Shown here: piece after piece, positions 16,197-25,204 of the stretch | Layout: each line of letters begins with the position of its first letter | Numbering within the stretch: the first letter of the stretch is position 1 | Assembly (NCBI GenBank): GCA_964504305.1 | Contig: CAZDEB010000002.1 | Location: 1 to 64,000, forward strand | Reading direction: 5' to 3' | DNA length: 64,000 bases | Source: UBA11606 sp964504305 | GTDB taxonomy: Bacteria > Actinomycetota > Acidimicrobiia > Acidimicrobiales > Aldehydirespiratoraceae | Notes under the pieces: model-generated | Seen by the model: only the letters and a program-made list of their open reading frames with translations | Database searches by the model: none | What the model was told of the DNA's origin: nothing | Program-made: the position numbers and the translations under genes

Positions 16197-17516
16197 ATGA
16201 GGGCGTGCCGATGGATGGCAGCCGGCACCTGGGCGGCGTTGCTGCTGGTGGTTCTGGCGGCCCCCGTCGCGGCGCACGAAGCAGGCACCACCGCACTCGA
16301 TATCAGCGTCGGTGAAGACGAAACGACAATCCAGTTCGACCTCCCTCTTGTGGAGCTAGAGCAGGTCCTTGGCATCCACATTTCGACTGACGCTCTGGGT
16401 CTCTCACTCGATCGGGACTTGATCGTGACCTACGTAGTCGACCACTTGGCAGTGGTTTCCGAGAACGGCAATGAGTGGCCCGAGGTGGTCGGGCCACTCA
16501 CTGCGGTGCGTGTCGACGGGTCTGACTACTTACGCCTCGTAGTTGCTCTGGAGGTCGACGCAACGAACCTCGAGCGGTCCGTTGTCAGCTATGACGGCGT
16601 GCTCGAGGTCGATGATGCCCACGTAATCATCGTGACGCTGACCAAGGACCGGTCCACGAACGTGATCGGGGTAATCGATTCCCATACGTCGGCATCGTCG
16701 TTGGATCTCGATCAAGCCGGTCGCGAAGCGTTCTCAGCGATGGTGGGATCAGGATTTGACCACGTGCTCGATGGCGCCGATCACATTTTCTTCTTGGTGG
16801 TGCTCTTGCTGCCGGCCCCATTGATGGTGGTTGGCGGCCGCTGGCAAACCGCCGACGGGCTGGCGCGGGCAAGGCGAAAGTTGGTCCACGTCGCGACGGC
16901 GTTCACGATAGGCCATTCGCTCACCCTGGTTGCCTCTTCGCAGGGTTGGCTCTATCTCCCTACTCGGCTGATCGAGGTGTTGATCGCGGTTTCGGTAGGT
17001 GTCTCCGCCGCGCACGTGCTTCGTCCGTTGGCTCGCCAAGGCGAACCGATCATCGCCCTTGGGTTTGGACTTGTTCACGGGATGGCGTTCGCTGGTCTTC
17101 TCGACAACCTGGCCTTGTCGTCATCGTCGTCGCTTTGGTCGCTGTTGGGGTTCAACGTCGGAATCGAGCTTGCCCAACTCTTCTTGATAGCTGTGACGTT
17201 CCCGTCCCTGTGGGTCTTGTCAACAACATCCATCTACTCGAGGGTGCGGGTCGGCGGGTCGAGCATGGCCCTCGTGATCTCTGTGGCGTGGATTGTCGAG
17301 CGGCTCGAGATAGCTCGTAGCCCCTTCAACCCGATCGAAACCTGGATGGTTGATCATTTGGGGGTTGTTGCCGGGTTGCTGGCCTTGGTTGCTGTCTTGG
17401 CGAGACTCCGACGGTTCGGTATGGGGTTGCCAACCGGGACGGTTCCAGAGCCGTTGGAGCCTGAGCGACCACGACTGATCCCCGGCCAGATCTCGCTTCA
17501 GAAGCCGGAGCTGTGA
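16197..17516 (+). CDS. HupE/UreJ-family membrane protein
   Basis: 439 residues: an N-terminal signal (LLLVVLAAPVAAHEAG), an extracytoplasmic beta-rich domain (about 30-185), then a helical membrane domain with the HupE/UreJ motifs FDHVLDGADHIFFLVVLLLP, FTIGHSLTLVASS, FGLVHGMAFAGLL and LGFNVGIELAQL. The conserved histidines and aspartates within helices suggest transition-metal (nickel, cobalt or copper) transport. No hydrogenase or urease gene is nearby, so its metal is open. Coupled to the YHYH lipoprotein gene. Its last 297 bases lie opposite the open tail of the convergent sterol desaturase gene. Confidence 0.82.
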   Translation: MRACRWMAAGTWAALLLVVLAAPVAAHEAGTTALDISVGEDETTIQFDLPLVELEQVLGIHISTDALGLSLDRDLIVTYVVDHLAVVSENGNEWPEVVGPLTAVRVDGSDYLRLVVALEVDATNLERSVVSYDGVLEVDDAHVIIVTLTKDRSTNVIGVIDSHTSASSLDLDQAGREAFSAMVGSGFDHVLDGADHIFFLVVLLLPAPLMVVGGRWQTADGLARARRKLVHVATAFTIGHSLTLVASSQGWLYLPTRLIEVLIAVSVGVSAAHVLRPLARQGEPIIALGFGLVHGMAFAGLLDNLALSSSSSLWSLLGFNVGIELAQLFLIAVTFPSLWVLSTTSIYSRVRVGGSSMALVISVAWIVERLEIARSPFNPIETWMVDHLGVVAGLLALVAVLARLRRFGMGLPTGTVPEPLEPERPRLIPGQISLQKPEL

Positions 17517-18260
17517 GAGCTGAATGTCGATGGGATTTGATGATTCGATCTGGGTTGTGAGTCCGTAGTTGGGTCGATGCAGTTCGGCTTGGAAAGTCCC
17601 GAAGATTCGGTCCCAAACGATCAGGATCCCGCCGTAGTTGACGTCCAAGTAGATCTCGTCGGCACCGTGATGGGCCCGATGATGCGACGCCGTGTTGAAC
17701 ACAAATTCCGCTTGGCGAGGCAGTCGGGCGATTAGTTCGGTGTGTATCCACGTCTGGTAGCCAACGACGACCCCCGTCGCAAGCAACGTCAGAGTGGGGG
17801 AGAACCCCACGAGTACCAACGGCAAGCTGAAGGCGATGGTGATCAATGCATCAAAGCCCGAGAGCCGTAGCCCGGTGGTCTGGTCGAAACTTTGCGAGCT
17901 GTGGTGCACAGAGTGGTAGAGGTCCCACGGCAGTCGATGCTCGTGTTCGAATCGGTGTTCCCAGTAGTAGACGAAGTCGGCGATGAGAACGGCGAGAAGT
18001 GCGGTTACCCAGTTGGAAGGGATCGAGTAGGGCAGCGCATTGCTGATCCAGCCAAATACCGTTAACCAAAGGGCGACGCCCAGAGCACCCGCGGGTATAA
18101 CTACTAGTAGCGAACTGGCGTTGGCCAGCATTTCTTTGACGCGGGCCCGCGTGAGGTTTCCGCGGCGCCAAAGCCAAGCCAGTTCCGCCAACAGGATCGG
18201 AACGAATAAGGCCTCGAGCAGGTTTGTGATGCTTTCCAGATGGTTTTGCACAGGATCCAA
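17220..18260 (-). CDS. Sterol desaturase / fatty acid hydroxylase superfamily membrane protein
   Basis: 346 residues with hydrophobic helices and the histidine clusters of membrane di-iron hydroxylases: HRFEH, HSVHH and HHRAHH with the downstream asparagine-rich DVNYGG. Such enzymes hydroxylate or desaturate sterols, carotenoids or fatty-acyl chains. The family core appears to end near NRPGWQP (about residue 278, position ~17425); the last ~65 residues are charged, low-complexity and antisense to HupE, so the true reading frame simply lacks an earlier stop. The start shown is a TTG; a GTG at 18251 is an alternative. Divergent from a TetR gene that probably controls it. Confidence 0.82.
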   Translation of the reverse strand: MDPVQNHLESITNLLEALFVPILLAELAWLWRRGNLTRARVKEMLANASSLLVVIPAGALGVALWLTVFGWISNALPYSIPSNWVTALLAVLIADFVYYWEHRFEHEHRLPWDLYHSVHHSSQSFDQTTGLRLSGFDALITIAFSLPLVLVGFSPTLTLLATGVVVGYQTWIHTELIARLPRQAEFVFNTASHHRAHHGADEIYLDVNYGGILIVWDRIFGTFQAELHRPNYGLTTQIESSNPIDIQLSQLRLLKRDLAGDQSWSLRLQRLWNRPGWQPHTEPSESRQDSNQGQQPGNNPQMINHPGFDRVEGATSYLEPLDNPRHRDHEGHARPADPHPRVDGCC

Positions 18261-18298
18261 TACTAGGAGCTACTCCGATATTCGGCATCAGTCTAAAG

Positions 18299-18315
18299 TA
18301 TGATACCGCTAGCGG
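18299..18315. promoter_or_regulatory. Candidate promoter -10 and TetR operator
   Basis: A -10-like TATGAT at 18299-18304 is followed at once by the perfect palindrome CCGCTAGCGG (18306-18315), and a similar half (GTCGCTAG) recurs at about 18323-18330. The site lies 25 bases before the TetR GTG start and about 45 bases before the divergent desaturase start. This position suits autoregulation and control of the desaturase; binding is inferred. Confidence 0.4.
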
Positions 18316-18339
18316 ATTCGATGTCGCTAGTGTTACTGC

Positions 18340-18921
18340 GTGGCGTCTCTTCGGCAGCGCAATCGACACAACGCAATGAGGCTCACCCAGCGGACTGCTA
18401 TGGCGATGTTTGTGGAGCGCGGTTTCGATCAGGTAACGGTGGGTGAGATTGCGGCAGCGGTCGAGATGGCGGCTTCCACTCTTTATCGACACTTCGCGAC
18501 CAAAGAGGCCATCGTTTTATGGGACGAACACGAAGCCGCGCTCGACACGGCCCTCGAGCGCGAGCTGGCGCGGCAACGTCCCTTCGATGCCCTTCGCAAG
18601 GTGTTCGTGGAGGAGATCGGCAATCGCTACGATGCCGATCTCTCCTTTCATCTCCATCGGGTGCAGTACATCTACGCCACCGAACAACTCCACGGGGCGG
18701 CCATCGAAGCCGACCTTGATGATCGCGATGAGTTGGCCGACGCGCTCAGCAGTTACGTGTCCTCGGACTCTCCGGCCGCCGCGCCAATCTTGGCCGGAGC
18801 CGCAATGCTCGCGCTCGACATAGCGTTCGATCGATGGCAGCAGCTTGATGGCAAGCAACCTCTGAGCGAACTTATTGACTCCGCGTTTGAAAGCCTGTCC
18901 CACTTGCAGCTGCTGCGCTAG
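18340..18921 (+). CDS. TetR family transcriptional regulator
   Basis: A 193-residue protein with the TetR HTH at residues ~12-58: RLTQRTAMAMFVERGFDQVTV, the recognition helix AASTLYRHFATKEAIV, then a helical effector domain with an aromatic-rich middle (FHLHRVQYIYATEQLHG). GTG start. Divergent from the sterol desaturase gene, with a small palindrome in the shared 79-base gap. A direct lipid-like effector is plausible from context but not readable. The large glutamate dehydrogenase gene follows on the same strand after 48 bases and could be cotranscribed. Confidence 0.88.
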   Translation: MASLRQRNRHNAMRLTQRTAMAMFVERGFDQVTVGEIAAAVEMAASTLYRHFATKEAIVLWDEHEAALDTALERELARQRPFDALRKVFVEEIGNRYDADLSFHLHRVQYIYATEQLHGAAIEADLDDRDELADALSSYVSSDSPAAAPILAGAAMLALDIAFDRWQQLDGKQPLSELIDSAFESLSHLQLLR

Positions 18922-18969
18922 CGGACCAATCGGCGACGAGCGCCAACGGCCAGCTGGACGCGAGCTAAG

Positions 18970-21900
18970 TTGGCGGGCGTGTCAAAGCACCATGGCGCTG
19001 AGCGCCTAAACGGGGAAATGGTCGAGCGAATTTTAGCCAGAGGACGGGCCGCACCAGCAACGGCGTCGGGCGAGGCCGATGTGTTCCTTCGCGCCTATTT
19101 CGCTCATGTCGACAACGGCGACCTTGCTGAGCGCAGCCCCGAGGACCTCTTCGCGATGGCCGCCGAGCACCAACAGTTGGCCGCGGGCTGGGAGCCAGGC
19201 TCGGTATCAGTGCGAGTTGTGAGTCCTCGCGTCGAGGTGGACGGGTGGGAGAGCTCGCACTCGATTCTCCTGACGGTCACTGATGATCTTCCGTTCCTGG
19301 TGGACTCAGTCACAATGGAGCTGAGCCGGTTGAACATCGGTATCCACCTTGTGGTTCACCCGGTGTTGGCTCGAAGCGAAGAGGGTAACGAACTCTCCTC
19401 GCCGGCCGAACACAAGAACGACACGACATCGGCCTCGTTAATCGCTATCGAGATAGATCGCCAAAGCGATCCGGAGACGTTGCAAGAAATCGAGGCATGC
19501 ATCGAGCGGGTGATCGCCGATGTGCGAGTCGCAATTGCCGATTGGCCCGCCATGCGACAGCGCATGGTGGAAGTCGCCGACAGTGTGTCAATCGAGCCCC
19601 ATTCGCTGGGCGATGACGAGGTCGCTGAGGCCGAGGAGCTTCTGCGCTGGCTCGTCGACGATCACTTCATATTCCTTGGCTACCGCGAGTACCTGCTCAC
19701 CCCCGACAGTTTGCAGGTGGTGCCCGGATCCGGGCTCGGCATCCTCCACGCCGATCCTGAGGTTCCCGTCCGGCCCCTCGCCGAAATGTCGCCCCAAGTC
19801 GCCGCCCGCGCGCCCGAACGGCGCCTTCTCAACCTCACCAAGGCCGGCACGCTGTCTACCGTGCACCGAGCGGCCTATCTCGATTACATCGGCGTCAAGA
19901 CTTTTGATGATGATGGCAATGTCAGCGGCGAACGCCGTTTCATGGGCCTCTACACCGCCGAGGTGTACAGCCAAGCTGCCAGGCAGATCCCTCGTATAAA
20001 CCGCCTGATCGGCCAGACCGTCGAACGAGCCGGCTACCCGGTGGGTGGACACGACGAGAAGCGGCTGCTCAAGATTCTCGAGGACTATCCCCGTGACGAA
20101 CTGTTGCAGATCGAGCCAGATGATTTGTTCGACACGGCTATCGCCATCGCCGGGTTGCAGGAGCGTCGGCGGGTTCGCTTGTTTGCCCGACCCGAGCTGT
20201 TCGGCCGGTTTGTCACCTGCATGGTTTACATGCCTCGCGATCGCTACAACACCGAAACCCGGACCGCGATCGAGAAGCTTCTAACCGAGTCCTACGGCGG
20301 TAGCGGCTCGGACTGGAGCACCGACATCTCCGACTCGGTATTGGCGCGTCTGCTGATCCACGTCCGTGTTCCTGGAGGGGATCCGGACGACGCTGATGTG
20401 GCCGCCCTCGAAGGCGAGATCGAGGAGATTCTTCGGGACTGGGGCGACGACTTGCACGCCGAGTTGGTTTCCAAGCTCGGAGAAGATGTTGGCATCGCGA
20501 TTGCTCAACGGTACGAGAACGCCTTTTCACCGAACTACCGGGGCTCGTTTTCGCCGCGCGCCGCGGTAGCCGATCTGGAAGAACTCGAGAAACTGGTCGA
20601 GGACGGCCAAGTCGGGCTGAACGTCTATCGCACACCCGGACAGTCGTCGGGCGGGTTCAACCTCAAGCTGTACCGGCGTGGCGAGCGAATTTCTCTCACA
20701 TCAATCATGCCAACCCTCACCAACTTGGGCGTGGTTGTGATCGACGAGCAGCCCTACGAGATCCGCCGGGACGATCACGCGCCGCTGTGGATCTACGATT
20801 TCTTGCTGGAGCACGACGGAACGGTTGCCGACTTCTCGAGCGTCGCGACCCTGGTCGAGCAGACCTTCACGTCGGTGTGGCAGGGGGCAGTGGGCGACGA
20901 CGGGTTCAACCGTTTGGTGCTCGCGGCCGGACTCGGCCCTCGCCACGTCGAGGTGCTTCGGGTCTACGCCCGTTACCTTCACCAAGCCGGCGTGGCCTAC
21001 AGCCAAACCTACATAGAGCAAACGCTCGGCAAACACGCCGAGGCATCGCGTATTCTCGTCGAGCTCTTCTTGGCCCGTTTTGATCCAGATATCGAGGATC
21101 GTTGGGACCGTTGCGACTTGTTGAGCGCTTCGTTTTTCGAGGTTGTCGATCAGATCGACAGCCTCGACCAAGACCGAATTTTGCGCCGCGTTCACAACTT
21201 GGTGGTGAGCACGCTGCGGACCAATTTCTTCCAACAGGACGCCTCTGGAGCAGTCGCGCCGTATTTGGCGGTCAAGCTCGACCCGACCTCGATCGAGGAC
21301 TTGCCAGAACCGCGCCCGATGTTCGAGATCTTTGTGCATTCGCCACGGTTCGAAGGAGTGCATCTGCGGGCCGGACGCGTGGCCCGCGGCGGGCTTCGGT
21401 GGTCCGACCGCAACGAGGACTTCCGCACCGAGGTCTTGGGTTTGGTAAAGGCGCAGATGGTGAAGAACGCCGTCATCGTTCCGTCCGGAGCCAAGGGCGG
21501 TTTTGTTCTGAAGCGACCACCAAGTGACGGCGACCAACAGGCGCTTCGAGACGAAGTGGTCGCTTGTTACCGCTTGTTTGTTTCGGCGCTGCTTGACTTG
21601 ACCGACAACCTTGTCGACGGGGCCGCGGCTCCACCGCAGCGCACCGTACGACACGATGACGACGACACCTATTTGGTGGTGGCGGCCGACAAAGGCACCG
21701 CGACTTTCTCCGATATTGCCAACGAACTGGCCGTCGAGCGCGGCTATTGGCTGGGCGATGCGTTCGCCTCCGGTGGGTCGCAGGGATATGACCACAAGGG
21801 CATGGGTATCACCGCACGCGGGGCGTGGGAGTCGGTTAAGCGCCACTTCCACGAACTCGGTCGCGACATTCAGACCGAACCATTCACGGTTGTTGGGGTG

Positions 21901-23784
21901 GGGGACATGTCGGGCGATGTGTTCGGCAACGGGATGCTGCTTTCGACTCAGATCCGTCTGATTGCCGCGTTCGATCATCGCCACATCTTCATCGACCCCA
22001 ACCCCGACCCGGCGGTGTCATACGCCGAACGGCAACGGTTGTTCGACGTTCCGCGGTCGAGTTGGGCTGATTACAACACTTCTTTGATCTCGCCCGGTGG
22101 CGGCGTCTACCCCCGTTCGGCCAAGTCGATCGATCTGGCGCCCGAAGCCAAAGCGGCTCTGGGTGTTGACTCAGATCAGCTGACCCCGGCCGAGCTCATG
22201 ACCGCGGTGCTTCGGGCCCCTGTCGACTTGATGTGGAACGGCGGAATCGGCACCTACTTCAAAGCCTCGACCGAAACCAACGCCGAGGTTGGCGATAAGT
22301 CCAACGACGCGATTCGGGTCGATGCACGTGACGTACGCGCCCGGGCCATTGGTGAGGGCGGCAATCTTGGGGTCACGCAGCGAGCGAGGGTCGAGTTTGC
22401 CCGCAACGATGGCTGGGTCAACACCGACGCCATCGACAACGCCGCCGGCGTCGATTGCTCGGATCACGAAGTCAACATCAAGATCGCCCTCAACCAAGTC
22501 GTGGCCGACGGTCGGTTGACCGAAAAGCAGCGCAACGATCTGTTGGCCGAGATGACCGACGACGTAGCGCAGTTGGTGCTTGCTCACAACAAATCCCAGA
22601 CTCAGGCTTTGAGCGAGGAACGTATCGAAGCAGCCAGCATGGTCGATGTCCACGGCCGTTATTTGGCGTCGTTGGCGGCTCGTGACTTGTTGGATCGCGA
22701 GCTCGAGTATCTGCCCGATGCCGAGACGATGAGCGATCGTCGCTTGGCCGGCGAGGGCTTGACCTCACCGGAGATTGCCGTCGTTCTCGCCTACACCAAG
22801 AACATTCTGAACGAAGAGTTGCTGGCTTCGACGCTTCCTGACGACCCGACGTTCGAACCGCTTCTAGTCGAATACTTCCCCGAGGTGCTGCAAGAACAGC
22901 ACGCCGACGCGATCTTGGCCCACCGACTACGTCGGGAAATCGTGGCCAACAGGATTGCCAACCTCATTACCGATCGTGCCGGAACGACCATGGTCTACCG
23001 ACTCTCTCAGGAGACCTCGGCTGGCAGCCACGAGGTAGCAGCGGCCCACATGGCCGCCTGGCATATCTTCCAACTCACCGAACTCTCGGCAGCCGTCAAC
23101 AGCGTCGACCCGCCACTCCCAGCGACGACTCAGCTTGGCATTCATCTTTCGGCGCGCCAGTTGGCCGAGCGCGCCACCCGTCAACTTCTGAGGATGCGGC
23201 CGTATCCATTTGATGCCGGGCTCGCAATTGATGAGCTGGCGATGCCCGTCCAAGAAGTTGTGGGCCACCTGCCCGAGTACCTGGTCGGCGCGGACGCCGC
23301 GGCGTACGAACAGCAGCTCGACGAATTGCTTCGCACCGGAATGCCGCAGACTCTGGCCGAACGAGTCGCGGCCATGATCATGTCGATTGCCGCGCTCGAT
23401 GTGGTCGAGGTCGCCGCCGAACGCGGTGTCGACCCGGCGGTAGTTGCTGGTGTGCATTTCGAGATGGCCGACCGCCTCGATCTGGTCTGGCTCCGTGAGT
23501 GCATTTTGCGGCTGCCCCGAGATAGCCAATGGTCGTCGCTCGCCCGCCTCACTTTGCGCGGCGACCTCTACATCGACCACCGCTCGTTGACCGCGCAAGC
23601 GGTTGGAACCGCCGTCGATAGTTCGGCTCCCGACCTGGTTACGGGCTGGCTGGACGCCAACCGTTCGGCGGCCGATCATTATCTGCGCACCATCGCCGAG
23701 ATCCGGGCCGCTGGGCCCGCTGATGTTACGACTTTGTTGGTCGCGGCCCGCGAGGTCCGCAACCTGATCAGCCGGACAAGCTAG
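18970..23784 (+). CDS. gdh: NAD-specific glutamate dehydrogenase, large 180-kDa type
   Basis: A 1604-residue enzyme of the L_180 glutamate dehydrogenase class, interconverting L-glutamate and 2-oxoglutarate plus ammonia with NAD. The N-terminal ~700 residues carry ACT-like regulatory segments (LPFLVDSVTMELSRLNIGIH). The catalytic core (about 790-850) has RAGRVARGGLRWSDR with the substrate-binding arginine and glycine loop, and LVKAQMVKNAVIVPSGAKGG with the catalytic lysines. GVGDMSGDVFGNGMLLS and GEGGNLGVTQRARVEFA continue the NAD domain. The length matches the class. TTG at 18970 or GTG at 18979 may be used. It would supply or drain glutamate for the many amine-oxidising genes in the window. 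Confidence 0.95.
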   Translation: MAGVSKHHGAERLNGEMVERILARGRAAPATASGEADVFLRAYFAHVDNGDLAERSPEDLFAMAAEHQQLAAGWEPGSVSVRVVSPRVEVDGWESSHSILLTVTDDLPFLVDSVTMELSRLNIGIHLVVHPVLARSEEGNELSSPAEHKNDTTSASLIAIEIDRQSDPETLQEIEACIERVIADVRVAIADWPAMRQRMVEVADSVSIEPHSLGDDEVAEAEELLRWLVDDHFIFLGYREYLLTPDSLQVVPGSGLGILHADPEVPVRPLAEMSPQVAARAPERRLLNLTKAGTLSTVHRAAYLDYIGVKTFDDDGNVSGERRFMGLYTAEVYSQAARQIPRINRLIGQTVERAGYPVGGHDEKRLLKILEDYPRDELLQIEPDDLFDTAIAIAGLQERRRVRLFARPELFGRFVTCMVYMPRDRYNTETRTAIEKLLTESYGGSGSDWSTDISDSVLARLLIHVRVPGGDPDDADVAALEGEIEEILRDWGDDLHAELVSKLGEDVGIAIAQRYENAFSPNYRGSFSPRAAVADLEELEKLVEDGQVGLNVYRTPGQSSGGFNLKLYRRGERISLTSIMPTLTNLGVVVIDEQPYEIRRDDHAPLWIYDFLLEHDGTVADFSSVATLVEQTFTSVWQGAVGDDGFNRLVLAAGLGPRHVEVLRVYARYLHQAGVAYSQTYIEQTLGKHAEASRILVELFLARFDPDIEDRWDRCDLLSASFFEVVDQIDSLDQDRILRRVHNLVVSTLRTNFFQQDASGAVAPYLAVKLDPTSIEDLPEPRPMFEIFVHSPRFEGVHLRAGRVARGGLRWSDRNEDFRTEVLGLVKAQMVKNAVIVPSGAKGGFVLKRPPSDGDQQALRDEVVACYRLFVSALLDLTDNLVDGAAAPPQRTVRHDDDDTYLVVAADKGTATFSDIANELAVERGYWLGDAFASGGSQGYDHKGMGITARGAWESVKRHFHELGRDIQTEPFTVVGVGDMSGDVFGNGMLLSTQIRLIAAFDHRHIFIDPNPDPAVSYAERQRLFDVPRSSWADYNTSLISPGGGVYPRSAKSIDLAPEAKAALGVDSDQLTPAELMTAVLRAPVDLMWNGGIGTYFKASTETNAEVGDKSNDAIRVDARDVRARAIGEGGNLGVTQRARVEFARNDGWVNTDAIDNAAGVDCSDHEVNIKIALNQVVADGRLTEKQRNDLLAEMTDDVAQLVLAHNKSQTQALSEERIEAASMVDVHGRYLASLAARDLLDRELEYLPDAETMSDRRLAGEGLTSPEIAVVLAYTKNILNEELLASTLPDDPTFEPLLVEYFPEVLQEQHADAILAHRLRREIVANRIANLITDRAGTTMVYRLSQETSAGSHEVAAAHMAAWHIFQLTELSAAVNSVDPPLPATTQLGIHLSARQLAERATRQLLRMRPYPFDAGLAIDELAMPVQEVVGHLPEYLVGADAAAYEQQLDELLRTGMPQTLAERVAAMIMSIAALDVVEVAAERGVDPAVVAGVHFEMADRLDLVWLRECILRLPRDSQWSSLARLTLRGDLYIDHRSLTAQAVGTAVDSSAPDLVTGWLDANRSAADHYLRTIAEIRAAGPADVTTLLVAAREVRNLISRTS

Positions 23785-24400
23785 ACCGGTCGGACAGCGA
23801 CCACGACTCGAGCTCGTCGGTAGCACCGCCCACAAGTGCTCTCGTGAGCTCGTTGGAGCTGTCGGTGCGTCCGATGAGGTTTATCCCGATAACCGCCGCC
23901 GATAGAAGTTGGGTTCGCTGGTTGGCTTTGGTTGGGTCGGTTTCTCCGGCCGCCGCCGATCGTGCGAGCGCCGAACCGATGCTCTGCTCCAACAATTGGA
24001 GGTAGCGGTCGGTGGCGGTTCGGTCGGCTGGACAGGCCAGGTCGTTGACGATCAGGCAGCCCTGGGGGCTTTCATCCGATGCGAGTTCGGTGCCCAGCGT
24101 CTCAAGAAAACTCACGATGTCGGTGATGCCTTCGTTGCCACCGGACAACCTCGCAAAAAGATGCTGGTCGGCCATATCGACGTATGTAGCCGCCGCTTGT
24201 TGGTACAACCCGTCCTTGCCTCCGAAGCTGTAATAAAGGGTCGAGCGGTCTACCCCGGTGGCCTTCTCGAGATCGGTAATCGTGGTGGCCGTGAATCCTT
24301 TGTCCCAAAAGGCGCGCATCGCGGCGCCCAAGACCGATTGGTAATCGTAGGACGGTGGCCGCCCTCGGCGTTTCGGCGTCACCCTTGCATTTCGAACCAT
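23768..24400 (-). CDS. TetR family transcriptional regulator
   Basis: A 210-residue protein with a basic N-terminal arm (PKRRGRPPSYDYQSV), the TetR HTH (GFTATTITDLEKATGVDRST, then LYYSFGGKDGLY) and a helical C-terminus with the CPAD-type region seen in the AcrR/NemR-like branch. Its 3' end overlaps the glutamate dehydrogenase 3' end by 17 bases, convergently. It is divergent from the Dabb/SRPBCC pair, which it probably represses. The 52-base gap contains an AT-rich TATATT stretch fitting a promoter but no strong palindrome that I can see. Confidence 0.88.
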   Translation of the reverse strand: MVRNARVTPKRRGRPPSYDYQSVLGAAMRAFWDKGFTATTITDLEKATGVDRSTLYYSFGGKDGLYQQAAATYVDMADQHLFARLSGGNEGITDIVSFLETLGTELASDESPQGCLIVNDLACPADRTATDRYLQLLEQSIGSALARSAAAGETDPTKANQRTQLLSAAVIGINLIGRTDSSNELTRALVGGATDELESWSLSDRSSLSG

Positions 24401-24452
24401 GCGGTGTATATTACCTCCACTATTTCAAACCAACCAGTGGGGAACTTGACCA

Positions 24453-24749
24453 ATGACGACACTAATTGCCGCCGGCACGCCTGCTGGCGGCCAAGAAGAA
24501 GCTATGGGTCGCTACTTGCAAGGTGCGCTACCAGTGCTCGTCGGCGCCGGTGGCAAACCGGTTAAACGATTGCGAGTCACGCAGGCAATGGCCGGAAGTT
24601 CCGGCTTGACTCAGATCCTTGTGATGGACTTTGACAACGCCGCTGCATTGACCGACGCGCTCGCAAGCGACGCGTACCAATCCCTTGTCGCTGATCGCGA
24701 CGTGGCGTTCTCAAACTTCGAAATGTTCATCACTGAGGAGATGGCCTAA
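24453..24749 (+). CDS. Small Dabb/DUF1330-like protein
   Basis: A 98-residue protein that resembles dimeric alpha/beta-barrel DUF1330 proteins: VTQAMAGSSGLTQILVMDFDN forms strand and turn, ALTDALASDAYQSLVADRDV the helix, and FSNFEMFITEEMA the last strand. Function unknown; such proteins often bind small ligands or stabilise enzymes. It is the first gene of a two-gene unit (3 nt to the SRPBCC gene) divergent from a TetR regulator, which suggests an inducible response to a small hydrophobic compound. Confidence 0.6.
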   Translation: MTTLIAAGTPAGGQEEAMGRYLQGALPVLVGAGGKPVKRLRVTQAMAGSSGLTQILVMDFDNAAALTDALASDAYQSLVADRDVAFSNFEMFITEEMA

Positions 24750-24752
24750 GCA

Positions 24753-25199
24753 ATGCCCGAATTCACAGTCACCCATCACATCGACGCCCCCGTGGAGAAG
24801 TTCTGGGAGGTGCTCAACGATTTTGGCTCAATTTCTGAGTGGAGCCCGGGCGTCAAACGTTCGGCGTTGACCTCTGACGGACCAGTTGGAGAGGGAAGTA
24901 CCCGTCACTGCGACTTCGCTCCAATGGGGGGAGTCGACGAGCGCATCGAGGCCTACACCACCGGCGAGCGAATGAAGATCAACCTATTTGCTACCCAAAA
25001 GCTCCCTATTTCTGGAGCGATTGCCGACTTCAATATTGCGTCGGGTGACGGAGGGACCAACCTAACGCTGCACTACAACTACACCCTCAACCTCATGGGA
25101 CGCATCGCCAAACGCACCACCGCCAAACAGATGCGCAGCGGGATGGAGGGCGTCGCAGCCGACCTCCAGCGCGAGAGTGAGCGTCTCGCGCAGACGTAA
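24753..25199 (+). CDS. SRPBCC (START-like) ligand-binding protein
   Basis: A 148-residue protein with the helix-grip fold pattern of the SRPBCC superfamily: opening strand FTVTHHIDAPVEKFWEVLNDF, a WSPGVK loop, the alternating strands ERIEAYTTGERMKINL and TNLTLHYNYTLN, and a long C-terminal amphipathic helix (TTAKQMRSGMEGVAADLQRES). Members bind lipids, polyketides or hormones in a deep cavity, some as cyclases. No catalytic set is evident. Translated just after the Dabb-like protein and probably controlled by the divergent TetR. Confidence 0.8.
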   Translation: MPEFTVTHHIDAPVEKFWEVLNDFGSISEWSPGVKRSALTSDGPVGEGSTRHCDFAPMGGVDERIEAYTTGERMKINLFATQKLPISGAIADFNIASGDGGTNLTLHYNYTLNLMGRIAKRTTAKQMRSGMEGVAADLQRESERLAQT

Positions 25200-25204
25200 C
25201 TTTC

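Noticed and set aside
17220..18260. Desaturase tail as a genuine extra domain
   Set aside because: The last ~65 residues are charged and low-complexity and lie opposite HupE transmembrane coding sequence; treated as read-through.
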